From: UBA1732 sp045114235
Lineage (GTDB): Bacteria; Verrucomicrobiota; Lentisphaeria; Victivallales; UBA1829
Length of the DNA stretch: 7,688 bases
Reading direction: 5' to 3'
NCBI GenBank assembly: GCA_045114235.1
Contig: JBGUKB010000094.1
Span: 1 to 7,688 of the forward strand
This document shows, piece after piece, positions 1-5,445 of the stretch. The translations under genes were made by a program, and so were the position numbers. The notes beneath the pieces are model-generated. The model did no database searches. It saw nothing but the letters and a program-made list of their open reading frames with translations, and was not told the origin of the DNA. Each line of letters opens with the position of its first letter. Position 1 is the stretch's first letter.

Positions 1-44
1 TCTCGGAGTTGCGCTTCCCAAAATTCTCTGCTGTGTCTTTGCAT
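1..44 (-). CDS. IS66-type TnpA-like accessory protein, N-terminal 14 codons only
   Basis: The minus-strand ATG at 44-42 opens a frame reading MQRHSREFWEAQLR up to the window edge. IS66-family TnpA proteins and the related 'transposase-like' helix-turn-helix proteins commonly start with a short basic stretch followed by SREFW, as here. The start is fixed by AGGAG at 55-51, six bases upstream of the ATG, and by a promoter further upstream. TnpA is an accessory protein of IS66 elements, probably DNA-binding; its exact role is not well defined. Only 14 residues are visible, so completeness cannot be judged. A plain small DNA-binding protein gene is the main alternative. Confidence 0.55.
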   Translation of the reverse strand, partial: MQRHSREFWEAQLR

Positions 45-50
45 GTCGGT

Positions 51-55
51 CTCCT
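51..55 (-). promoter_or_regulatory. Ribosome binding site of the TnpA-like gene
   Basis: AGGAG on the minus strand with six bases to the ATG at 44. It decides the start codon of the partial gene, which is otherwise too short to judge. Confidence 0.6.
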
Positions 56-86
56 TCCGATTTTCCGTTGAGGTCGAAATGAGACC

Positions 87-115
87 ACTATAACTCGTGA
101 TCATCCCGTCTTCAA
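87..115 (-). promoter_or_regulatory. Sigma70-type promoter for the TnpA-like gene
   Basis: On the minus strand, TTGAAG (115-110) and TATAGT (92-87) are separated by exactly 17 bases. This is a good match to the -35 and -10 consensus with optimal spacing. Predicted transcription starts near 80, leaving a leader of about 35 bases before the ATG at 44, with the ribosome binding site inside it. The -35 box lies about 23 bases inside the element end, so the element carries its own promoter. Confidence 0.55.
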
Positions 116-138
116 GATGTACCAGGCTGGGCGGTTAC

Positions 139-307
139 TTTCAAACGGCAACGTCCGAAGCCGGGGAACCTGAAGTTCCACCTCGCCAGCCTTTGTCAAA
201 AGTTTCCGTTTGTACGTCCCGGCTCGCGTGTCAAGACGATCCGGGCTGCGTTCATACCGCGAAGCATTGCAGATTGCATCCGCCTCGGCGTTCAGGAGCT
301 TGTTCAT
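139..307 (-). pseudogene. IS256-family (Mutator-type) transposase fragment
   Basis: The minus-strand frame from about 307 to 139 reads AMNKLLNAEADAICNASRYE, then RSPDRLDTRAGTYKRKLLTK and AGEVELQVPRLRTLPFE. This is the conserved N-terminal region of IS256-family transposases: an LLNAEAD helix, RYER, a DTRAG-Y-RK stretch and a KAGEV-L-VP-LR-FE stretch. In the family FE is followed by TAIIERYRRRE. Here the frame breaks off after the FE codon plus one A and runs into the GTAA end of the neighbouring element, then hits a stop after a few junk residues. The DDE catalytic domain is absent. Upstream of about residue AMNKLL the family match fades, so the start of the original gene is also missing or unrecognisable. 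It cannot make an active transposase by itself. The right boundary is uncertain by perhaps 10-15 bases. Confidence 0.7.
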
Positions 308-488
308 GGCAAAACGAAAAAAGGCTTCCCGCAAACGCAAACAAATAAAACTCCCGGTCAGCTTGGTCATGGCCCTGGTCGTTATCGCACTGATCGCTGC
401 CGGTATCTACGCGTACCTGCATCCTTACGAGACTCGGCAGTACATCGAGACATGGATCACGCAACTTCAAGGCCATTCAATGCTCTGA
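306..488 (+). CDS. Hypothetical 60-residue single-pass membrane protein
   Basis: I do not recognise this protein. From the ATG at 306 it has a very basic N-terminus (MAKRKKASRKRKQIK, residues 1-15), a hydrophobic segment at about 18-37 (LPVSLVMALVVIALIAAGIY) and a 22-residue tail ending in GHSML. This is the layout of a small inner-membrane protein with its N-terminus in the cytoplasm, or of the truncated start of a larger anchored protein. AGGAG at 294-298, seven bases before the ATG, supports the start. That site lies in the antisense of the IS256 fragment, so the mobile DNA may have supplied the translation signal. A longer in-frame version from 210 would be wholly antisense to the transposase fragment and is unlikely. 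The coding call rests on the charge/hydrophobic pattern and the ribosome site only; it may be a broken remnant. Confidence 0.45.
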   Translation: MAKRKKASRKRKQIKLPVSLVMALVVIALIAAGIYAYLHPYETRQYIETWITQLQGHSML

Positions 489-550
489 AAAGAGGGGGAA
501 ACGGACGATGTTTTTTGATTTTTCTGACTGGAGGCATCAAACCTGGGCCA

Positions 551-570
551 TGGGGAATTCTCGTTCCCCA
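551..570. repeat. 7-bp perfect hairpin
   Basis: TGGGGAA (551-557) and TTCCCCA (564-570) form a perfect stem with a six-base loop. A second small hairpin, CCCC/GGGG, lies at 587-600. Neither is followed by a T-run in either direction, so a rho-independent terminator is not supported. They could still end or stabilise a transcript coming from the small ORF upstream. Confidence 0.35.
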
Positions 571-630
571 ACCATCGGCTTCCAGTCCCCAAAACAGGGG
601 TTCCAACACCGTTTAGCTTGTATAGGGCTC

Positions 631-646
631 GATTTTGAGCTCAAAA
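631..646. repeat. Quasi-palindromic repeat, copy 1
   Basis: GATTTTGAGCTCAAAA; the inner 14 bases (633-646) are a perfect palindrome. It recurs at 745-760 with one central base changed (C to G). Such paired palindromes close to a tRNA 3' end could be protein-binding sites of an integration system, but no protein partner is visible. Confidence 0.45.
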
Positions 647-668
647 AGGGGCAAAATCCTTTGGGGAT

Positions 669-690
669 TTTTTAGGGACTTTTTAGGGAC
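669..690. repeat. 11-bp tandem duplication
   Basis: TTTTTAGGGAC occurs twice head to tail (669-679 and 680-690). Two copies of a T-rich unit fit replication slippage. No function is evident. Confidence 0.5.
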
Positions 691-707
691 TTTCTGCATC
701 AAATCAC

Positions 708-750
708 AAAAAATCACCCGCTATCACGAAATGTAAAAAGGGGTGATTTT
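708..750 (-). terminator. Possible terminator downstream of tRNA-Arg
   Basis: On the minus strand, after the tRNA, AAAATCACCC (750-741) pairs perfectly with GGGTGATTTT (719-710), which runs directly into further T's to 708. The 10-bp stem plus T-tract is terminator-like. The 21-base loop is long and the stem is AT-rich, so it may instead be an integrase or repressor binding site. Confidence 0.35.
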
Positions 751-760
751 GAGGTCAAAA
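745..760. repeat. Quasi-palindromic repeat, copy 2
   Basis: GATTTTGAGGTCAAAA, matching 631-646 at 15 of 16 positions. It lies immediately outside the CCA end of the tRNA-Arg gene (762) and partly overlaps the right arm of the terminator-like inverted repeat. Confidence 0.45.
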
Positions 761-761
761 T

Positions 762-838
<77 letters not shown>

Positions 839-871
839 ACTGTCAAGACGCAAATCAAATTGCGTGATAAT

Positions 872-899
872 ACTATACTCCGGTTTTGAAAAAAATCAA
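872..899 (-). promoter_or_regulatory. Promoter of tRNA-Arg
   Basis: On the minus strand, TTGATT (899-894), a 16-base spacer and TATAGT (877-872) form a good sigma70-type promoter. Transcription would begin near 865, giving a leader of about 27 bases before the mature tRNA 5' end at 838. That leader contains a small 5-bp hairpin, CGCAA/TTGCG, at 849-864. The promoter lies beyond the terminator of the permease gene, so the tRNA appears to be transcribed independently. Confidence 0.55.
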
Positions 900-912
900 G
901 CGGGATTCATTC

Positions 913-942
913 AAAAAGTCGGTTTTTGTTGCGAAAAAACCG
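913..942 (-). terminator. Rho-independent terminator of the mnmG-permease unit
   Basis: On the minus strand, CGGTTTTT (942-935) pairs perfectly with AAAAACCG (927-920) across a seven-base loop. Two bases later comes TTTTT (917-913). It begins about 40 bases after the permease stop at 983 and before the tRNA promoter, the expected place. The stem is only 3 GC pairs plus 5 AT pairs, so efficiency may be moderate. Confidence 0.6.
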
Positions 943-982
943 GTTGCGCATGGCTTTTGCAGAGCTGGAACATGTCTTCCGG

Positions 983-1954
983 TCACTTCCCGGAGGTGTG
1001 GCGGGGATCCAGGGCATCGCGCAGGGCGTCGCCGGTCAGGTTCAGCGCGAGCACGAGCACGAACATGAATCCCGTTGCGGCGGCGATCTCCCACCACGCG
1101 CCGCGCCAGAAAAGCGACTGGCCGTTCGAGATCATCAGTCCCCAGCTCGGCTCGAACTTCACGCCGAGGCCGAGATAGCTCACGATCACCTCGGTCATCA
1201 CCGCGGACGCGAACCGCATGGTGAAGTACACGATCACGAGGTGCATCAGGTTCGGCAGGATGTGGCGGAACATGATCCCGCGGTCGGACACGCCGAGCGA
1301 ACGGGCGGCGGTCACGTAGGGGCGCGTCTTCAGGCGGAGCGTCTCCGCGCGCACCACGCGGCAGAGCTGCACCCAGCCGGTGAGGCCGATCCCGAGATAG
1401 ACGGCCATCATGCCCGGCTCGGTGTTCATGGCGCGGCTGAACGCCTGGAACGCGGCTTCGAGCGGCGCGCTGAGGAAGCCCTTCGAGACGAGCAGGGCGA
1501 ACGCCAGAATGAACAGCAGCGAGGGGATGGACGCGAACGTGCTGTAGATCCACAGGACGACCGCGTCCGTCTTGCCGCCGTAATATCCGCCGATCAACCC
1601 AAGCGCGACGCCGACCACCGACGAGATCAGGGACGCCACGATGCCGACTTTCACTGCGGTGCGCGTGGCGAAGACCGCCCGCAGAAGCACGTCGCGCCCG
1701 AGATAGTCCGTGCCGAGGATATGTCCCTTCATCGGGGCGTGGTTGCGGAGTTCGGGATTCTGAACTTGATAAATCGGGGTCGCGCCGGTCTTGGCGCAAT
1801 ACACGGCGTAGCATTCCGAACCGAGCGCGAAGACGAAGAACAGCGCGCAAATCAGGATCGGCACGCGCGCGTAACGGATCGCCCAGAGACGCGACCATGC
1901 GCCGGGCTCGCGGCGGACCTCGTTTTCCTCAGGATGAATGACTTCTTCGCTCAT
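983..1954 (-). CDS. ABC transporter permease, DppC/OppC (peptide/nickel) family
   Basis: This 323-residue protein is an inner-membrane permease of the type that imports oligopeptides, dipeptides or nickel with a partner permease, ATPases and a binding protein. HxLGTDxLGRD (78-88) is the signature leading into the transport domain of OppC/DppC proteins. The EAA loop that contacts the ATPase is at about 213-235 (YVTAARSLG, then RHILPN), and the C-terminus NLTGDALRDALDPR is typical. Hydrophobic segments lie near 31-46, 101-122, 132-156, 183-202, 238-263 and 289-310. The length is normal. Its ATG overlaps the mnmG stop as ATGA, so translation is probably coupled to mnmG, helped by AAAGGA upstream. 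No partner permease, ATPase or binding-protein gene is next to it. The transporter may be completed by distant genes; the substrate cannot be told from sequence. Confidence 0.92.
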   Translation of the reverse strand: MSEEVIHPEENEVRREPGAWSRLWAIRYARVPILICALFFVFALGSECYAVYCAKTGATPIYQVQNPELRNHAPMKGHILGTDYLGRDVLLRAVFATRTAVKVGIVASLISSVVGVALGLIGGYYGGKTDAVVLWIYSTFASIPSLLFILAFALLVSKGFLSAPLEAAFQAFSRAMNTEPGMMAVYLGIGLTGWVQLCRVVRAETLRLKTRPYVTAARSLGVSDRGIMFRHILPNLMHLVIVYFTMRFASAVMTEVIVSYLGLGVKFEPSWGLMISNGQSLFWRGAWWEIAAATGFMFVLVLALNLTGDALRDALDPRHTSGK

Positions 1955-3837
1955 GGCTGTTTATCCTTTTCCGAGTTCGCTTCCTGTTCGCGTGTCCGGC
2001 GGGCGAGAAGCACCTGCAGGAGCCCGATCTCCGCCGGGGTCATGCCGTCGATGCGCGAAGCCTGCGCGAGCGTGGCGGGACGGATGCGCGCGAGCTTGAG
2101 GCGTGTCTCGTTCTTGAGGCCGGGGAGCGCCGCATAATCGAGCCCGGCGGGGATCGCCCACGCCTCCAGCCCGTGCAGATGCCGGATGGAGTCCTCCTCC
2201 TGCCTCAGATAGCCTTCGTAATGCGCCTGCACTGCAAGCTCGCGGACGGCGCGGCGGTCGGTGCGGTCGTCCAGGTCGAAGCCGATCAGCTCAGGATCGA
2301 ACGGAAGACTGTTCAAATCCAAATCGCCCTGCGCGATACGGAGGCGTTCCCACGCGGTCCCGCCGCCCGGCATGGATGCGGCGCGCGCGGCGGCTTCGAG
2401 TTCATGCAGGCGGTTTTCGTAGCGCGTGAACTTCTCGAAATTGGCGTCGGAGAGCAGTCCGAGGTCGTGGGCTTTCCGGCACAACCTAAGGTCGGCGTTA
2501 TCCTGGCGCAGCCGCAGACGGTATTCCGCACGGCTGGTGAACATCCGGTACGGCTCTTTGATCTCCTTGGTCACCAGGTCGTCCGCCATCACGCCCAGAT
2601 ATGCCTCGTCTCGCCCGAACGCGACGCCATCCAGCCCGGCAGCGAACCGCGCGGCGTTCAGTCCGGCGGCGAGCCCCTGCGCGGCGGCCTCCTCGTATCC
2701 GCTCGTGCCATTGATCTGTCCGGCGTGGTACAGCCCCTTCCAGGCGCGCACGGCGAACGTGCGGTCCATCTGCGCCGGTTCGACGTAGTCGTATTCGATG
2801 GCGTAGGCGTAGCGCAGGATGCGGACGTGTTCGAGGCCGGGGATGGAATGCAGCATGCCCTCCTGCACTTCGGGCGGCAAACTGGTCGAAATCCCGTTCA
2901 CGTAGTATTCGTCGGTCGCCTCGCCCTCCGGCTCGAGGTAGATGAGGTGGCGTTCATGGTCGGGGAACCGCACGACCTTGTCCTCGAACGAGGGGCAGTA
3001 GCGCGTGCCGATGCCCTCGATCAGTCCGTTGTACATCGGGGCCTTGTCGAGGTTGTCGCGCACGAGATCCGCCGTGGCGGTCGTGGTCCAGGTGATGCGG
3101 CAGTCCAGGTCGTGTTCGTTCACCTGCGGCGTGACGTCCTCGAAGCCGAAATGCGAGAAATGTTCGTCGAGGTCTTTTTCCGACGGCTGGACGTCCATGC
3201 GGCTGAAGTCCACGGAGCTGCCGAGCACGCGCGGCGGCGTGCCGGTCTTGAGGCGGCCCATCTTCAGTCCGAGGCGGCCGCGGATGGCTTCCGGCAGTAA
3301 ATCCGAGGCGGGATCGCCGGAACGCCCCCCCGAGAAATGCGTGAGCCCGTAATGAAGCAGCCCGTGCAGGAACGTCCCGGTCGCCACGACGACCGCCTTG
3401 CAGCGGTAGGTGTTGCCGAGGCGCGTCACGACGCCCGCGACGGCATCGCCGTCCGTGACGAAATCGACCGCCTCCTCCTGCCGGATCGTGAGGTTCGGCG
3501 TCTGCTCCAGCATATGCTTCATGGCGCGCTGGTAGCAGGCCTTGTCGCACTGGGCGCGCGGGGACCACACGGCGGGCCCCTTCGCCCGGTTCAGCATGCG
3601 GAACTGGATGGACGCGGCGTCGGCGATCTTTCCCATGAGGCCGCCGAGGGCGTCGATCTCACGCACGAGATGGCCCTTCGCGATACCGCCGATGCACGGA
3701 TTGCAGCTCATCTGCGCGATATGGTCCAGATTCATCGTGAGCATCAGTGTCGGCGCGCCGAGCCGTGCGGAGGCCGCAGCGGCTTCACAGGCGGCATGTC
3801 CTCCGCCGATCACGATGACGTCAAACGTGTTTTCCAT
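1951..3837 (-). CDS. mnmG: tRNA uridine-5-carboxymethylaminomethyl modification enzyme MnmG (GidA)
   Basis: MnmG works with the GTPase MnmE in the cytoplasm to add carboxymethylaminomethyl or aminomethyl groups to uridine 34 of certain tRNAs, using FAD, NADH and methylene-tetrahydrofolate. The 628-residue product has the usual length and starts with the FAD-binding Rossmann motif IGGGHAACEAA (10-20). Family blocks include MSCNPCIGGIAKGHL (43-57), TGTPPRV (198-204), RYCPSFEDK (279-287) with the conserved Cys281, QINGTSGYEEAAAQG (374-388) and TSRAEYRLRLRQDNAD (435-450). The C-terminal helical region that binds MnmE and tRNA is complete. A Cys at 48 replaces the commoner Ala of NPAIGG; Cys45 is also present. 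The ATG at 3837 has only a weak ribosome site. A promoter is proposed at 3876-3904, and the permease gene follows in an ATGA overlap. mnmE is not in the window. Confidence 0.97.
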   Translation of the reverse strand: MENTFDVIVIGGGHAACEAAAASARLGAPTLMLTMNLDHIAQMSCNPCIGGIAKGHLVREIDALGGLMGKIADAASIQFRMLNRAKGPAVWSPRAQCDKACYQRAMKHMLEQTPNLTIRQEEAVDFVTDGDAVAGVVTRLGNTYRCKAVVVATGTFLHGLLHYGLTHFSGGRSGDPASDLLPEAIRGRLGLKMGRLKTGTPPRVLGSSVDFSRMDVQPSEKDLDEHFSHFGFEDVTPQVNEHDLDCRITWTTTATADLVRDNLDKAPMYNGLIEGIGTRYCPSFEDKVVRFPDHERHLIYLEPEGEATDEYYVNGISTSLPPEVQEGMLHSIPGLEHVRILRYAYAIEYDYVEPAQMDRTFAVRAWKGLYHAGQINGTSGYEEAAAQGLAAGLNAARFAAGLDGVAFGRDEAYLGVMADDLVTKEIKEPYRMFTSRAEYRLRLRQDNADLRLCRKAHDLGLLSDANFEKFTRYENRLHELEAAARAASMPGGGTAWERLRIAQGDLDLNSLPFDPELIGFDLDDRTDRRAVRELAVQAHYEGYLRQEEDSIRHLHGLEAWAIPAGLDYAALPGLKNETRLKLARIRPATLAQASRIDGMTPAEIGLLQVLLARRTREQEANSEKDKQP

Positions 3838-3875
3838 AAATCCCGGATCCGGTTATAAAACATAGTTCTGCATAC

Positions 3876-3904
3876 AATATACAGCATATTCGCCGCTTTT
3901 TCAC
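3876..3904 (-). promoter_or_regulatory. mnmG: Candidate promoter of mnmG
   Basis: On the minus strand, GTGAAA (3904-3899), a 17-base spacer and TATATT (3881-3876) resemble a sigma70 promoter. The -35 matches 4 of 6. Transcription would start near 3869, about 30 bases before the ATG at 3837. The surrounding AT-rich sequence offers other -10-like hexamers, so the exact site is uncertain. Confidence 0.4.
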
Positions 3905-3912
3905 CTTTTCCA

Positions 3913-3942
3913 TTCGATTTTTTTCGGTTTTTGTGCTATATT
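3913..3942 (+). promoter_or_regulatory. Promoter of the FGE-like gene (extended -10)
   Basis: TGCTATATT (3934-3942) is an extended -10 element. A weak -35-like TTCGAT lies at 3913-3918, with an 18-base spacer. Extended -10 promoters tolerate a poor -35. Transcription would start near 3949, giving a leader of about 55 bases to the ATG at 4005. The start of the gene therefore cannot be the in-frame GTG at 3933, which lies inside this promoter. Confidence 0.5.
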
Positions 3943-4004
3943 ACCCCTGCGGACGGCGCAACTCCCGCCCGCATGATCCGTTCACGGTTCAACAAGGCTC
4001 CAGT

Positions 4005-5336
4005 ATGAATCCGAATCCCGACAGCTCATCCCGGCCCGCCGCTTCCGGCAAGCCGAAACCGTTCTTCCCGCCCGGCAGCACCGGCGTGACCACCATGCGT
4101 CTCCGCGCCGAACTCCAGCACGAGGAGGCGAAGCTCCGCATCTTCAAGATATTCATGGCGCTGTTCGTGCTCTGCGTGGGGGCGTTCCTCGTGTACAGCG
4201 GCATTTCATACCATGCGGAATCGAAGGCGAAGGCGAAACGCCTGGACGAGGCGAAACAAACCATCGCCCGGCTCGAATCCGGCCTCGCCGACGCTTCGCT
4301 GTCTCCGCACGACCGCGCGGCGCTCCTTGTCCGCATAGTGAACGCCCGTACCGAATCCGTGATGCCGCTGCTTCCGCGGGACGAGCTCAAAAATGCCGAA
4401 CGGGACAACCGACGCGATGAAGAGGAAATCGAAAAACTCGCGAAGGCATCGCTGCCCGCCGACCCGGGACGGCCCGGCGAGGATTTCATCGTGCCGTCCG
4501 CGCATCTTGACTTGGCGGGGATCCCGGCGGGCAAGTTCAGGATGGGCGGGTCGCTGGACGATGAGATGCCGGTCCGCGAGGTCACGATCTCGCATCCTTT
4601 CTGGATCGCCCGGACCGAGGTCACGAACCGCCAGATGCAGATGCTGATCCCCGGATTCAATTCGCTCAAATGGGGCGAGTTCCGCCTCAATCTTCCCTCC
4701 CAGCCGGCGGTCCGCGTGCGCTGGGACCAGGCCGTCATGTACTGTCGCAAGCTCACGGAGCTCGAACGCGCCGCCGGACGAATCCCGTCCGGCTACGAAT
4801 ACCGCCTGCCGACAGAGGCCGAATGGGAATATGCCTGCCGCGCCGGGACGCCCACCAATTATTACTGGGGGGATGTGTTCGGAAACGAGGGGGCGAAGTA
4901 CGCGAACGGACTGGATTACAAATCCGCGGAACGGTTCCAGTGGCGGTTGCCGCCGATTTCCGGGGCCGCGGACGACGACGGACACCGCGTGACCGCGCCC
5001 GTTGCCGCATTTCAGCCGAACGCCTGGGGTCTCTGCGACATGTCCGGCAACGCCGCCGAATGGTGTTACGACTGGTACGACCCGAAGGCATATTCCGACC
5101 CGAAGATGGCGGGGCCCGACCCGATCAAACGCGACCCCGTCAGCGTCGGGTTTACGCGCTACCGTCCGTTCGATGCGGGCACCTGGACCACCGAGACGGC
5201 GTGCCGCGTGATCCGCGGCGGCGACTGGGGCATGGAACCGAAGAAACTGCGTTCCGCGTACCGCTTTTTCATGCCGCCGAACGAAAGCGACACGGCGGTC
5301 GGGTTCCGACCTGTCCTGGCGCGCGAAATCCGCTGA
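4005..5336 (+). CDS. Membrane-anchored FGE-like (SUMF1 fold) domain protein, catalytic cysteines absent
   Basis: The 443-residue product has a polar, proline-rich N-terminus (1-45), one membrane segment (about 46-66), a charged, helix-prone stretch likely to form coiled coil (70-147), and an FGE-sulfatase-type domain (about 167-441). Domain hallmarks are IPAGKFRMGG (173-182), FWIARTEVTN (199-208), YRLPTEAEWEYACRAG (266-281), WGLCDMSGNAAEWCYDWY (341-358), RVIRGGDW (401-408) and VGFRP (432-436). True FGE oxidises a sulfatase Cys or Ser to formylglycine with two active-site cysteines in the segment after RGGSW. Here that segment (409-423) has none, so sulfatase activation is unlikely and a binding or scaffolding role is inferred. 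The domain probably faces the periplasm, but flanking charges do not settle topology. The ATG at 4005 was chosen because it follows AAGG (3994-3997) and the promoter. Confidence 0.85.
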   Translation: MNPNPDSSSRPAASGKPKPFFPPGSTGVTTMRLRAELQHEEAKLRIFKIFMALFVLCVGAFLVYSGISYHAESKAKAKRLDEAKQTIARLESGLADASLSPHDRAALLVRIVNARTESVMPLLPRDELKNAERDNRRDEEEIEKLAKASLPADPGRPGEDFIVPSAHLDLAGIPAGKFRMGGSLDDEMPVREVTISHPFWIARTEVTNRQMQMLIPGFNSLKWGEFRLNLPSQPAVRVRWDQAVMYCRKLTELERAAGRIPSGYEYRLPTEAEWEYACRAGTPTNYYWGDVFGNEGAKYANGLDYKSAERFQWRLPPISGAADDDGHRVTAPVAAFQPNAWGLCDMSGNAAEWCYDWYDPKAYSDPKMAGPDPIKRDPVSVGFTRYRPFDAGTWTTETACRVIRGGDWGMEPKKLRSAYRFFMPPNESDTAVGFRPVLAREIR

Positions 5337-5346
5337 AAATCAAAGA

Positions 5347-5380
5347 ATTGACGGTGTATCCGTCATTTTCCGCCGTCAAT
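5347..5380. repeat. Inverted repeat between convergent genes, possible weak terminator
   Basis: ATTGACGG (5347-5354) and CCGTCAAT (5373-5380) form a perfect 8-bp stem with an 18-base loop, located between the FGE-like gene (stop at 5336) and rodA (stop at 5446). A 10-bp direct repeat, TCCGTCATTT, occurs at 5359-5368 and 5380-5389, so the core CCGTCA appears three times forward and once inverted within about 40 bases. No strong T-tract follows on the plus strand. On the minus strand rodA is followed by seven T's (5439-5433) but without a GC-rich stem. A two-way terminator is plausible but unproven. Confidence 0.35.
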
Positions 5381-5445
5381 CCGTCATTTCCGGCACATGA
5401 ACCGGCAACCCATTTATTGCAAGCTGTTTAACAAAAAAAGGCGGG

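Larger units (their letters stand above)
1..138 (-). mobile_element. Left end of an IS66-family-like insertion sequence (partial)
   Basis: Read on the minus strand, the element begins at 138 with GTAACCGCCCAG. IS66-family terminal inverted repeats characteristically start with GTAA. The leader that follows holds a promoter (110-115 and 87-92), a ribosome binding site (51-55) and the start of a TnpA-like reading frame at 44, the order expected at an IS66 left end. The end falls precisely where similarity to an IS256-type transposase stops (139), which supports a real insertion boundary. The rest of the element, including the other terminal repeat and any tnpB/tnpC, lies left of the window. The IS66 assignment rests on the short protein start and the GTAA end, so the family is likely but not proven. 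Confidence 0.6.
489..761. other. AT-rich gene-free stretch with short repeats, next to a tRNA 3' end
   Basis: No convincing gene is visible. The base composition shifts from GC-rich coding sequence to long A and T runs. It contains a 7-bp hairpin (551-570), two related 16-bp quasi-palindromes (631-646 and 745-760), an 11-bp tandem duplication (669-690), ATCAC three times at 10-base spacing (703, 713, 723) and a 10-bp inverted repeat (710-750). A 55-codon open frame at 508-675 has a poor ribosome site and no protein-like features. Together with the insertion-sequence debris to its left, the stretch looks like the edge of an old or current integrated element at the tRNA gene. That is inference. 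Confidence 0.5.

Noticed and set aside
73..87. GGTC/GACC inverted repeat in the IS66 leader
   Set aside because: Only four base pairs around a seven-base loop; too short to distinguish from chance.
97..348. 83-codon plus-strand frame at the left edge
   Set aside because: Antisense to the IS256 fragment and crossing the insertion boundary; the product is a meaningless mixture.
508..675. 55-codon plus-strand frame after the small membrane ORF
   Set aside because: Weak ribosome site, two hairpins and a palindrome inside it, and no recognisable protein features. It most likely crosses non-coding repeat DNA.
489..761. CRISPR-like array from the repeated short motifs
   Set aside because: Repeat units are 5-16 bases with irregular distances and no unique spacers of constant length, so not a CRISPR array.
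926..2137. 403-codon plus-strand open frame opposite the permease gene
   Set aside because: It is antisense to a clear DppC/OppC permease and the end of mnmG, and reads as low-complexity Arg/His/Asp/Glu-rich sequence with no domain. It is open only because of high GC.
2173..3300. 375-codon plus-strand open frame opposite mnmG
   Set aside because: It mirrors a fully conserved mnmG and shows no motif of its own.
3933..4004. In-frame GTG start 24 codons upstream of the FGE-like protein
   Set aside because: The GTG overlaps the extended -10 promoter and lacks a ribosome site. The added residues are not protein-like, whereas the ATG at 4005 has AAGG at a proper distance.
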